A stretch of 15,927 nucleotides of DNA from assembly GCA_027483425.1 (NCBI GenBank), contig JAIXUR010000355.1, positions 1 through 15,927 of the forward strand. Reading direction: 5' to 3'. The stretch is from Cyanobacteriota bacterium (GTDB taxonomy: Bacteria; Cyanobacteriota; Cyanobacteriia; Phormidesmidales; Phormidesmidaceae). The notes below the pieces were generated by a model that worked only from the letters and a program-made list of their open reading frames with translations, did no database searches and was not told the origin of the DNA. The first letter of the stretch is position 1. Every line of letters starts with the position of its first letter. A program made the translations under genes and the position numbers. Positions 6,673 to 13,330 of the stretch are shown in pieces.

Positions 6673-7048
6673 ACAGGGAAAAAAAGGGCTGCGATCGCGC
6701 CTTCTTACCCTAGGTTTAGCACCCTATAGTAATGTCATTCTTCGCTGTCGGATGACGGTTATTTTTTCTCATTAACAGCAGAGGGCAGGTGCCTGGTCAG
6801 GTTCATGCCGTACCAAGGCAGACTCTCTCCGGCTCTTTAGAACTATTCTGGCAACGAAAATACCCCAAAATTTTGCTTCCTGGCCAGGAAGCAGGGCTCT
6901 GCTTCCTGGCCAGGAAGATATTTTCTTTCCTGGAAATCGTCTTAAACACTCCCGTAACCGGCCACCGATCCCGCAAAACGGTAAAACTCCGATAGGCTGA
7001 GGTGGTTACTCCCAGTATTAGCCCCAATAAATTACAAAGAGTTTTATT
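6673..7048. other. Divergent control region and leader of the radical SAM gene
   Basis: 376 bases without a gene, between two divergent genes. A TATAGT (6725-6730) on the plus strand, and overlapping TACTAT on the minus strand, could be -10 elements, both without strong -35. Further in lies the 19-bp stem-loop 6876-6917 with a T-rich stretch, then 110 bases of mixed sequence. I saw no cobalamin-riboswitch B12 box. Confidence 0.5.
6876..6937 (+). promoter_or_regulatory. 19-bp perfect stem-loop with T-rich tail (possible terminator/attenuator) and third half-palindrome
   Basis: CTTCCTGGCCAGGAAG (16 bp, itself a palindrome) occurs at 6876-6891 and 6902-6917. With the flanking CAG and CTG the pair builds one perfect 19-bp stem (6876-6894 with 6899-6917) around GGCT. 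ATATTTTCTTTCC follows, and TTTCCTGGAAA (6926-6936) is a third related palindrome. The strong stem plus T-rich tail is what an intrinsic terminator looks like; it lies 130 bases before the radical SAM start, so it would act as an attenuator. Tandem operators for a dimeric regulator are the alternative. Confidence 0.6.
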
Positions 7049-8641
7049 ATGCGTGTGTTGCTCCTGTATCCTCGCTTTCCGCAGAGTTTTTGGTCCTTTG
7101 AGAAGACCCTGGCGCTTCTGGATCGCAAAGCCATGCTGCCGCCGTTGGGGTTGGTCACCGTCGCCGCAATTTTGCCCCAGGAATGGGAGTTTAAGCTGGT
7201 CGATCGCAACGTGGGCGAGGTGACCGACGCCGATTGGGACTGGGCCGAGCTAGTCATCCTGTCGGCCATGATTGTGCAAAAGGATGATTTGCTCGAGCAG
7301 ATTCAGCTGGCCAAGGACAAAGGCAAGCAGGTAGCCGTTGGCGGCCCCTATGCCACCGCCCTACCCCACGAAGTGGCCGCCGCAGACTACTTAATTTTGG
7401 ATGAAGGGGAGATCACCTTACCGCTGTTTGTGGATGCGATCGCCCGAGGGGAGCGATCGGGTGTCTTCCGCTCCAACGGCGAACGCCCTGACGTGACCAC
7501 GACCCCAGTGCCCCGCTTTGATCTGCTGGAATTTGACGCCTACGCCGAGATGTCGGTCCAATTTTCGCGGGGCTGTCCCTTTCAATGCGAGTTTTGCGAC
7601 ATTATCGTGCTCTATGGTCGCAAGCCCCGCACCAAAGCCCCTGAGCAACTGCTGAAGGAACTGGATTATCTCTACGAGTTGGGCTGGCGACGCAGCATTT
7701 TCATGGTGGATGACAACTTTATTGGCAATAAACGCAACGTCAAATTGTTCTTGAAGGAACTCAAACCCTGGATGGTCGGGCATCACTATCCGTTCTCCTT
7801 TGCCACGGAAGCCTCTGTAGATTTGGCACAAGATCAAGAGCTGCTGGATGAAATGGTGCAGTGCAACTTTGGGGCTGTCTTTTTGGGCATTGAAACCCCC
7901 GATGAAGCCAGCTTGACCCTGACCCAAAAACACCAGAATACGCGCGACTCCCTCAGCGATGCGGTGAATACCATTACCCGATCGGGCCTGCGAGTGATGG
8001 CGGGCTTTATTATTGGCTTTGACGGCGAGAAGACCGGGGCTGGGGAAAGAATTGTCCGGTTTGTGGAGCAAACCTCCATTCCCACCGCCCTGTTTAGTAT
8101 GCTGCAAGCCCTGCCCGATACCGCCCTCTGGCATCGCCTCGAAAAAGAAGGACGCCTGCGGAGTAAATCGGCCAACATCAACCAAACGACGTTGATGAAC
8201 TTTGTGCCGACCCGCCCGCTGGAGGAGATCGCGCAGGAATATGTGAATGCCTTTTCAGACCTGTATGACCCGGCCAAGTTCCTCGATCGCACCTATCGCC
8301 ATTTCCGCATCCTGGGTGAAGCGACCTATCCCAATAAAGGTAAACGAGCCAAAAAGCCGATCAATTGGGTGACCATTCGGGCCCTGTTGACGATTTGTTG
8401 GCGCCAGGGCATGGTGCGCAAAACCCGTTGGCAGTTCTGGCGCAATCTTTGGAATATGCAGCGCCACAACCCTGGCGGCGTCGGCAGCTACCTGGGCGTC
8501 TGTGCCCAGATCGAGCACTTCGCCGACTATCGTCAAATTGTTAAGCGAGAAATTGAGACCCAGGTCACAGCGTTCTTGGCCACAGAAATAGGCGTGAATG
8601 CTGAGGTGCAAGACAAACAGAAGGCCAAAGTTGCGGTCTAG
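7049..8641 (+). CDS. B12-binding-domain radical SAM protein (DUF4070-type)
   Basis: 530 residues. Residues 1-150 are a Rossmann-like B12-binding domain (RVLLLYPRFPQSFWSF, LPPLGLVTVAAILP, VILSAMIVQKDD, VAVGGPYATALP, DYLILDEGE) that lacks a DxHxxG motif, as is common in class B radical SAM methylases. The radical SAM barrel begins at QFSRGCPFQCEFCDI with the CxxxCxxC cluster motif (C176, C180, C183), which binds the 4Fe-4S cluster that cleaves S-adenosylmethionine. The C-terminal third resembles DUF4070, the extension of hopanoid 2-methylase HpnP and its many uncharacterised relatives. I therefore expect methyl transfer to an unreactive carbon, substrate unknown; HpnP identity is possible but not shown. 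A weak AAAGAG precedes the ATG. It converges on pstA with a hairpin repeat between. Confidence 0.9.
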   Translation: MRVLLLYPRFPQSFWSFEKTLALLDRKAMLPPLGLVTVAAILPQEWEFKLVDRNVGEVTDADWDWAELVILSAMIVQKDDLLEQIQLAKDKGKQVAVGGPYATALPHEVAAADYLILDEGEITLPLFVDAIARGERSGVFRSNGERPDVTTTPVPRFDLLEFDAYAEMSVQFSRGCPFQCEFCDIIVLYGRKPRTKAPEQLLKELDYLYELGWRRSIFMVDDNFIGNKRNVKLFLKELKPWMVGHHYPFSFATEASVDLAQDQELLDEMVQCNFGAVFLGIETPDEASLTLTQKHQNTRDSLSDAVNTITRSGLRVMAGFIIGFDGEKTGAGERIVRFVEQTSIPTALFSMLQALPDTALWHRLEKEGRLRSKSANINQTTLMNFVPTRPLEEIAQEYVNAFSDLYDPAKFLDRTYRHFRILGEATYPNKGKRAKKPINWVTIRALLTICWRQGMVRKTRWQFWRNLWNMQRHNPGGVGSYLGVCAQIEHFADYRQIVKREIETQVTAFLATEIGVNAEVQDKQKAKVAV

Positions 8642-8646
8642 AGCAC

Positions 8647-8736
8647 CGGTACAGTTATGACTAAAAACCCGGTTTCTTCGTCGCTGCGCTAACGACATGA
8701 CTTGTCTTCTGGCCGAGAAACCGGGTTTCTGTACCG
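8647..8736. repeat. Dispersed palindromic repeat, copy A
   Basis: Outer arms CGGTACAG (8647-8654) and CTGTACCG (8729-8736); inner arms AAACCCGGTTTCT (8665-8677) and AGAAACCGGGTTT (8716-8728), perfect over 13 bp. A ten-base insert (8655-8664) breaks the left arm. The inner 64 bases match copy B (14328-14391) at 57 positions. It lies between the ends of the convergent radical SAM and pstA genes and could end transcription from both sides. Confidence 0.85.
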
Positions 8737-8775
8737 ACGTTCTAGGAATTGGGGATCTACGGGCAGGATTTGGAA

Positions 8776-9759
8776 TCAGATGTTGGGCTGCTTGAGCCGA
8801 CTGCGCAGCACGATCGCCAGGCTGTTCATGGTCACCAGCATGATCAGCAGCACGATAATGGCGGCGGCGGCATTTTCGTGGAACCCCTTTTGGGGGCGGC
8901 TGACCCAGTTAAAGATCTGAATTGGCATCACCGTAAACGGGCTTTGCACCACATCCACCGGGCAGCGCAGCAGGTCCAGGGGGTTGAAGTAGGGAAAGTC
9001 TTCGGTGCAGCCGGGGGTAAAGGGCACAAAGGTGAGCGCCCCAATGGTGATCAGCGACGCGGTTTCGCCGATCGCTCGGGAGAGAGCCAAAATCACCCCG
9101 GTGAGAACGCCCGCGATCGCCGCCGGTAGCACGTGGTCCCACACCACCTGCCAGCGGCTGCCCCCCATGGCCAGACCCGCCAGGCGAATGCCCTCGGGCA
9201 CCGCCCGCAGGGCCTCGCGGGTGGCGACAATAATAATCGGCAGCACCAGCAGAGACAGGGTCAGCGCCCCGGCTAGCACCGATCGCCCGCCGGTAATCGG
9301 CTCCAGAATTCGCACAAAGGCCGCCAACCCCAGCAGGCCGTAGATAATCGACGGCACCCCGGCCAGGTTGCTGATGTTGATCTCAATGAAGCGGGTAAAC
9401 CAGTTGTCGCCAGAGAACTCTTCTAGGTAGAGACCTGCCCCGACCCCGACGGGGAACGACACCAGCGCCACGATGATCATGACCCAGAAGGTGCCCGCCA
9501 GCGCCCCCACAATGCCCGCGTTTTTGGGGCGGCGAGAGGGAAAGCTGGTGAGAAATTGCCAGTCGAGGCGGCTCCACCCCTGGCTAAAGACATCGAACAA
9601 GAGCCAGGCGAGGACGGCGATCGCGATCGCCGTGGCCACCCAGGCCGCAATCTGAAACAGGCGATCGCGGCTGTAGCGCTGGGGCAAGTTGCCTGCAAAC
9701 CCTGGCAGCTCGGCCACCGTGGGCTGGGGGTTTAAAAATTCGGACGGCGAAGGGGCCAT
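8776..9759 (-). CDS. pstA: Phosphate ABC transporter permease PstA
   Basis: 327 residues with six hydrophobic spans and the inner-membrane transporter EAA loop EALRAVPEGIRLAGLAMGG followed by W-Q-V-V-W-D-H-V-L-P-A-A, which couples to the ATPase PstB. FSGDNWFTRFIEINISNLAG-VPSIIYG and the SRAIGETASLITIGA block are PstA signatures. Together with PstC it forms the channel for high-affinity phosphate import across the plasma membrane. The start codon overlaps the pstC stop (TAATG), with GGGAGAAG upstream inside pstC, so the two are translationally coupled. The usual next gene, pstB, is absent: the repeat element and a convergent gene follow. A loop of about 35 residues before the last span contains two Cys (CTEDF, LLRCPVD). 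Confidence 0.97.
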   Translation of the reverse strand: MAPSPSEFLNPQPTVAELPGFAGNLPQRYSRDRLFQIAAWVATAIAIAVLAWLLFDVFSQGWSRLDWQFLTSFPSRRPKNAGIVGALAGTFWVMIIVALVSFPVGVGAGLYLEEFSGDNWFTRFIEINISNLAGVPSIIYGLLGLAAFVRILEPITGGRSVLAGALTLSLLVLPIIIVATREALRAVPEGIRLAGLAMGGSRWQVVWDHVLPAAIAGVLTGVILALSRAIGETASLITIGALTFVPFTPGCTEDFPYFNPLDLLRCPVDVVQSPFTVMPIQIFNWVSRPQKGFHENAAAAIIVLLIMLVTMNSLAIVLRSRLKQPNI

Positions 9760-10889
9760 TAATCGTACTTCTCCCGAAAGCGACGGACAAACCAGTAGCT
9801 GACAATGTTCAAGGTCAGGGTCATGGTAAACAGGGCCATGCCTACCGCAAAGATGGTCTTGTAGGCCAAGGACCCAAAGGCGGCATCCCCTAGGCTGACC
9901 TGCACAATAAAGGCGGTCATGGTCATCACTGGTATAAACGGGTTAATAAAGCCAAAGTTGCCATCAATGGGCTGGGGGTTTTGCCCCGCCGCCAGACTGA
10001 CAATCATGGTTTCACCGATCGCCCGCGACATTGCCAAAATGACCGACGCCACAATGCCCGACAGCGCCGCCGGTATGACGACCCCCTGGATGGTTTCGCG
10101 CTTGGTGGCCCCCATGGCAAAGGCCCCCTGGCGCAGGTCTTGGGGCACGGCATTAATGGCATCTTCGCTGAGGGAAGCCACCAGGGGCAGAATGCTAATG
10201 CCGAGGATCATGCCCGCGCTGAGGGCATTAAACCCCTGCAAAAAGGGAATAAACCGCTGCAAAAAAGGCGTTACCGTGAGCAGGGCAAAGTAGCCAAACA
10301 CTACCGAGGGCACCCCGGCCAGTAGTTCCAGAATGGGTTTAAGCACCTGGCGGAGGCGGGGGGCGGCGTATTCGCTGAGTAGAATCGCGATCAGTAACCC
10401 CAGGGGCACCGCCACCGCCAGGGCAATGGTGGTGGTGAGCAGGGTGGCGCTGATCAACACAAAGATACCGAAGTTGGCGTTTTGAAACAGCGGGGTCCAG
10501 CGGTTATCGGTCAAAAATCGCCCCAGGGCATGGAAAAAACCGGCGATTCGACTGGGTGGGTTGACCCCGATCGCCTCGGCCTGGGCCCAGAGCTCCTTGG
10601 GGTCAGCCGCCTGGATCTGGTCGGCAATGGCCTGCAGTTGACCTTCCGAGGCCTCGGGCAGTAGCTGGGGCAGTCGATCGATCCAGAGATCTTGGCGAAA
10701 GAATGGGTCGAGGAAAAAGTCAAAGGTCTCAAAAATCAGCGTCAGCACAATCCCCAGGGTGGTGACAATGGAGATGGCCGCAAACATAAAGCACACCACC
10801 CGAACCACGCCTTCTACCTGGCGACTGCGGCGACGGTTGGGCTGCCAGAGGCTGGCCTGATCGGGGAGCGATGAATACTCAGCTGGCAT
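9759..10889 (-). CDS. pstC: Phosphate ABC transporter permease PstC
   Basis: 376 residues, six spans: one near 28-55, then a long periplasmic loop (about 60-140, rich in Ala, Gln and Trp), then five spans in the second part. The EAA loop is EDAINAVPQDLRQGAFAMGATKRETI, and LAGVPSVVFGYFAL and SRAIGETMIVSLAAGQNP are family blocks. PstC pairs with PstA in the Pst phosphate importer. The periplasmic loop is longer than in E. coli, as usual for cyanobacterial PstC. The ATG at 10887-10889 follows AGGAGAGG by some 10-13 bases. The promoter is probably at 10979-10984 next to the distal Pho-box array, which predicts induction in phosphate starvation via SphS-SphR. Confidence 0.97.
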   Translation of the reverse strand: MPAEYSSLPDQASLWQPNRRRSRQVEGVVRVVCFMFAAISIVTTLGIVLTLIFETFDFFLDPFFRQDLWIDRLPQLLPEASEGQLQAIADQIQAADPKELWAQAEAIGVNPPSRIAGFFHALGRFLTDNRWTPLFQNANFGIFVLISATLLTTTIALAVAVPLGLLIAILLSEYAAPRLRQVLKPILELLAGVPSVVFGYFALLTVTPFLQRFIPFLQGFNALSAGMILGISILPLVASLSEDAINAVPQDLRQGAFAMGATKRETIQGVVIPAALSGIVASVILAMSRAIGETMIVSLAAGQNPQPIDGNFGFINPFIPVMTMTAFIVQVSLGDAAFGSLAYKTIFAVGMALFTMTLTLNIVSYWFVRRFREKYD

Positions 10890-10978
10890 CGGGGTCAGAG
10901 CCTCTCCTGGGAGCAGGGCATAGACAGTACATTAAGTACGCTAAACCGCGATCGCACCATCTGCTCACTTGTTTCTGG

Positions 10979-10984
10979 ATTTTA
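10979..10984 (-). promoter_or_regulatory. Candidate -10 of pstCA
   Basis: TAAAAT on the minus strand (five of six to TATAAT), seven bases from the first unit of the distal array, so the array would take the place of a -35 as in SphR-activated promoters. Leader of about 80 nt. Confidence 0.5.
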
Positions 10985-10991
10985 GCGTGGC

Positions 10992-11076
10992 CTTAAAGTT
11001 AACTGCGACTGTTCTTATTCTGAATTTATTCTTTTCTTAATCTTGTCTCTAAAAGCCTATTTTCAAATCCTAATCT
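10992..11076. promoter_or_regulatory. Distal Pho-box array (core 11014-11043)
   Basis: The cyanobacterial SphR site is described as three 8-bp units, consensus Py-TTAA-Py-Py-(T/A), three bases apart. Core units are CTTATTCT (11014), TTTATTCT (11025) and CTTAATCT (11036): seven, seven and eight of eight. In the same 11-bp register lie CTTAAAGT (10992), CTGCGACT (11003), CTCTAAAA (11047), TATTTTCA (11058) and CCTAATCT (11069), of which the last is seven of eight and the rest poorer. Units read on the plus strand, towards pstS, although the nearest promoter is that of pstCA. Confidence 0.65.
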
Positions 11077-11166
11077 CAGATTTTTTTATGTATCTCGGAA
11101 GACTTTTTCGAGGACAAAATTGAACCGTAGAACTTCATAAGGAGTCTAGATTCTGAAGGCGTAGTC

Positions 11167-11192
11167 GCGATCGCACCCATGGGTGTGATCGC
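11167..11192. repeat. Palindrome built on HIP1
   Basis: GCGATCGCACCCA then TGGGTGTGATCGC: a 26-bp near-perfect palindrome (one mismatch pair), with no loop, between the two Pho arrays. It could be an operator or just a HIP1-derived hairpin. Confidence 0.6.
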
Positions 11193-11218
11193 ATCTCCCC
11201 GCCAACCATCAACGATTG

Positions 11219-11259
11219 ATTAAGGCTTTCTTAAACATATCTAAACCTGACCTTATTAA
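11219..11259 (+). promoter_or_regulatory. Proximal Pho box of pstS
   Basis: Units ATTAAGGC (11219), CTTAAACA (11230), CTAAACCT (11241) and CTTATTAA (11252), 11 bp apart, on the strand of pstS and 85-125 bases before its ATG. The second and third match the SphR consensus at seven of eight, the fourth at six. TATTAA (11254-11259) inside the last might be the -10. This predicts phosphate-starvation induction of pstS. Confidence 0.6.
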
Positions 11260-11343
11260 AGTCATCAGGCTCCCTTAGGGTTGCCCCTGTAGGCTTTGAA
11301 ATGGCGAATTTGATGTCGTTAAGCACGCCACGGAGAGTGTTAC

Positions 11344-12267
11344 ATGGTTCTCAGTAGAAAAATGTTCAACCGCTATGCGCTTGCCGGGGTCGTAACCGCT
11401 GCAATGGCGGCTGGAATCACAGCCCCTAGCGCTTTTTCCCAAGGCTCAAACGTTGTTTTAGTCGATGGTTCTAGCACCGTTTTCCCCATTTCTGAGGCCA
11501 TGGCCGAAGAATTCATGGCTGATAACCGTGGCACCCAAGTAACCGTGGGTGTTTCGGGGACTGGCGGTGGCTTCAAGAAGTTTTGCGCCGGGGAGATCGA
11601 TGTAACGGGTGCTTCTCGTCCGATCAAGCAGGAAGAAAAAGATGCCTGCGCCGCTGCGGGGATTGAATATATTGAAGTGCCCGTGGCGACCGATGCCCTG
11701 ACTATCGTGATTAACAACGAAAACACCTGGGCCGAAAACATGACCACTGAGCAGCTGAAGATGCTGTGGGAACCCGCCGCCGAGGGCACCATCACCCGCT
11801 GGAACCAGATTGACCCCAGCTGGCCCAATGAGCCCATCGACCTCTTTGGCCCCGGTACCGACTCCGGTACCTTTGACTATTTCACCGATGAAATCGTCGG
11901 CGAAGAAGGGGCTAGCCGGGCTGACTACACCGCTAGCGAAGACGACAATATTCTAGTGCTAGGCGTATCTCGCGACGTCAATGCCCTGGGCTACTTTGGT
12001 CTAGCCTACTACCTGGAGAATGAAGACGCTCTCAAGGCTGTGGCCGTCAACGGCGTACTGCCCACTCCGGAGCACGTGACCGATGGCACCTATACTCCCC
12101 TATCCCGGCCCCTCTTCATGTACGTGAAGAAGTCCAGTCTGGATGACAACGCTCAGGTGCGCTCGTTCATGGAGTACGTGCTCGACAACGCCCCTGAGAT
12201 TGTGCCTGAGGTGGGCTATGTTCCCCTGTCTGACGATCGCTATGCGTCTATTCTGTCTGGCCTGTAG
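11344..12267 (+). CDS. pstS: Periplasmic phosphate-binding protein (PstS/SphX family)
   Basis: 307 residues. An N-terminal signal peptide (RKMFNRYALAGVVTAAMAAG...) ends at about APSAFS-Q, with no lipobox Cys, so the mature protein is free in the periplasm. Ligand-site blocks of the PstS fold are DGSSTVFPIS (41-50), SGTGGGFKKF (71-80), EIDVTGASRPI (84-94) and GPGTDSGTFDYF near 170. It captures phosphate and hands it to PstCA. Its size and character resemble the cyanobacterial SphX subgroup. GGAG eight bases before the ATG supports the start. Unlike the usual pstS-C-A-B order, it is transcribed away from pstCA, with its own Pho box; a hairpin follows the stop. Confidence 0.95.
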   Translation: MVLSRKMFNRYALAGVVTAAMAAGITAPSAFSQGSNVVLVDGSSTVFPISEAMAEEFMADNRGTQVTVGVSGTGGGFKKFCAGEIDVTGASRPIKQEEKDACAAAGIEYIEVPVATDALTIVINNENTWAENMTTEQLKMLWEPAAEGTITRWNQIDPSWPNEPIDLFGPGTDSGTFDYFTDEIVGEEGASRADYTASEDDNILVLGVSRDVNALGYFGLAYYLENEDALKAVAVNGVLPTPEHVTDGTYTPLSRPLFMYVKKSSLDDNAQVRSFMEYVLDNAPEIVPEVGYVPLSDDRYASILSGL

Positions 12268-12289
12268 CCCAGATTAGATTTGACCCCAG

Positions 12290-12322
12290 CGGTTCTGAGA
12301 CGGTTCTGGGACGGTTCTGGGA
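12290..12322 (+). repeat. Three tandem 11-bp repeats after pstS
   Basis: CGGTTCTGAGA, CGGTTCTGGGA, CGGTTCTGGGA, head to tail, between the pstS stop and the hairpin 12325-12357. The period equals about one turn of DNA and also the Pho-unit spacing, though the sequence does not resemble a Pho box. Confidence 0.85.
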
Positions 12323-12324
12323 CC

Positions 12325-12357
12325 AGCCCTTGGAAAGACATTCTCTTTCCAAGGGCT
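12325..12357 (+). terminator. Stem-loop after pstS
   Basis: AGCCCTTGGAAAGA (12325-12338), loop CATTC, TCTTTCCAAGGGCT (12344-12357): a perfect 14-bp stem. Only TTTG follows, so it may be a weak terminator, an mRNA-stabilising hairpin that lifts pstS above the next gene, or both. Confidence 0.7.
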
Positions 12358-12385
12358 TTGTAGCGAAGGTTTGGCTGGAGTTGCC

Positions 12386-13225
12386 ATGGCGGTAGACGAG
12401 TTGCAGCGGGTGTCTAGGGCAAAGGGTCTGACCAGGGTTAAAGCCCTGGTGGCGCCGTTGCTCGTGTTTTCTGTCGGGTTGCACGGGCTATTGCTGCTGA
12501 TCCCCCTGCCGCCACCTGCGGCGGTCGAAGAAGAGGCTCCCCCAGAGGAAGAGTTCGTCGATTTGCTCAGTCTGGGCAGTTTGCCTGCCCCCGCCCCTGA
12601 GGTCGATCCGCTCGACTCGCCCGTCCCCGCCGCCCCGGCCCCACTGCCCCCGGCCCCCGGCCAGCCCGTGCTCGCCCCCCCAGCCCCGGCCCCCCCAGCC
12701 GCTTCTCTGGCTGAAACGCCGCTGCCCCCAGACCCGGCGGCCCCCCCAGCCCCAGATCCGGGGCCAGTGGCCGCCGTTGTCCCGAACGAAGAGGTGGCCG
12801 ACCTGTTCTCACGGTTAACCCGAGGCTCGGGGGAGAGTGACTTCGACGCTACGGCCACGGCCTTTCCCGACGACGCTTACCTAACTCGCGGGGGCATCGG
12901 TGAGTGGTCGCCCTCGGAGCAGACCTGCTTCTTTACGCAGATCAGTGCCGAGACCTTCAGCACTCTGCCCAAGGTGGTTTCCCTACGCTACCTGACTCGC
13001 AACGTCCAGTTCATTGAGCAGCAAGATATTCCTCGGACTTTTCCACCGCCTCAGTTTCAGGTCAGCCCTGAACCTGGGGGGTACTGCAATCGCCCACTCT
13101 TTCGGGTCGTGAGGGATGGGCAGCCCTACCTGTTTATCTCCTTGGTGGGCATCGGGGTCGGGGCACCGGGCCAGCAGGCGACCGGGCTGGTGATCATCTG
13201 GTCGAGCGATCCACGGGCTGGCTGA
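12386..13225 (+). CDS. TonB-like anchored Pro-rich protein, C-terminal domain unrecognised
   Basis: 279 residues from the ATG at 12386, preceded by GGAG five bases upstream (the in-frame TTG at 12371 overlaps this). A short basic N-terminus, one membrane span (about 20-40, KALVAPLLVFSVGLHGLLLL), an acidic stretch (EEEAPPEEEF) and a long Pro/Ala linker (to about 135) are followed by a globular periplasmic domain (140-279) with two Cys (C181, C234) that could form a disulfide. The span matches that of the next gene (APxLLxxSxGLHGLLL), so the two are related, but I find no clear TonB_C pattern here. Architecture suggests a periplasm-spanning coupling protein; the role is inferred, not known. Only a hairpin separates it from pstS. 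Confidence 0.85.
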   Translation: MAVDELQRVSRAKGLTRVKALVAPLLVFSVGLHGLLLLIPLPPPAAVEEEAPPEEEFVDLLSLGSLPAPAPEVDPLDSPVPAAPAPLPPAPGQPVLAPPAPAPPAASLAETPLPPDPAAPPAPDPGPVAAVVPNEEVADLFSRLTRGSGESDFDATATAFPDDAYLTRGGIGEWSPSEQTCFFTQISAETFSTLPKVVSLRYLTRNVQFIEQQDIPRTFPPPQFQVSPEPGGYCNRPLFRVVRDGQPYLFISLVGIGVGAPGQQATGLVIIWSSDPRAG

Positions 13226-13291
13226 ACCAGTTCCTTAGGCTGACCCAGATCCCAGACCCTAGGTTCTGTGGCTGAATGCTATGGCCAGCGC

Positions 13292-13301
13292 TATATATAA
13301 A
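13292..13301 (+). promoter_or_regulatory. Candidate -10 of the second TonB-like gene
   Basis: TATATATAAA with TATAAA at 13296-13301, 29 bases before the ATG at 13331. The -35 region (CTGAAT near 13272) is poor. It suggests that the second gene has its own promoter besides any read-through. Confidence 0.4.
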
Positions 13302-13330
13302 AGACACCCACTGTTCCCGTTTGGTTTGGT

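Larger units (their letters stand above)
10890..11343. other. Divergent control region of the split pst locus
   Basis: 454 bases without a gene, of lower GC in its middle (10960-11160). It holds the pstC leader, a -10 candidate for pstC, a distal and a proximal array of Pho-box-like units and a HIP1-containing palindrome. It separates pstCA from pstS, which face away from each other. Confidence 0.75.

Noticed and set aside
6876..6917. CRISPR-like repeat pair
   Set aside because: Only two palindromic units 26 bp apart, no spacer array, no cas genes.
6673..7048. Cobalamin riboswitch ahead of the B12 radical SAM gene
   Set aside because: No GCCACTG-type B12 box or the typical set of helices; the enzyme uses B12 but that does not require a riboswitch.
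7418..8185. A 255-codon minus-strand frame inside the radical SAM gene
   Set aside because: A mirror frame of a strongly conserved gene; no domain recognisable.
12274..12858. Minus-strand Gly/Ser/Ala-rich frame opposite the first TonB-like gene
   Set aside because: Complement of a Pro/Ala-rich coding region, which always leaves open Gly-rich frames.
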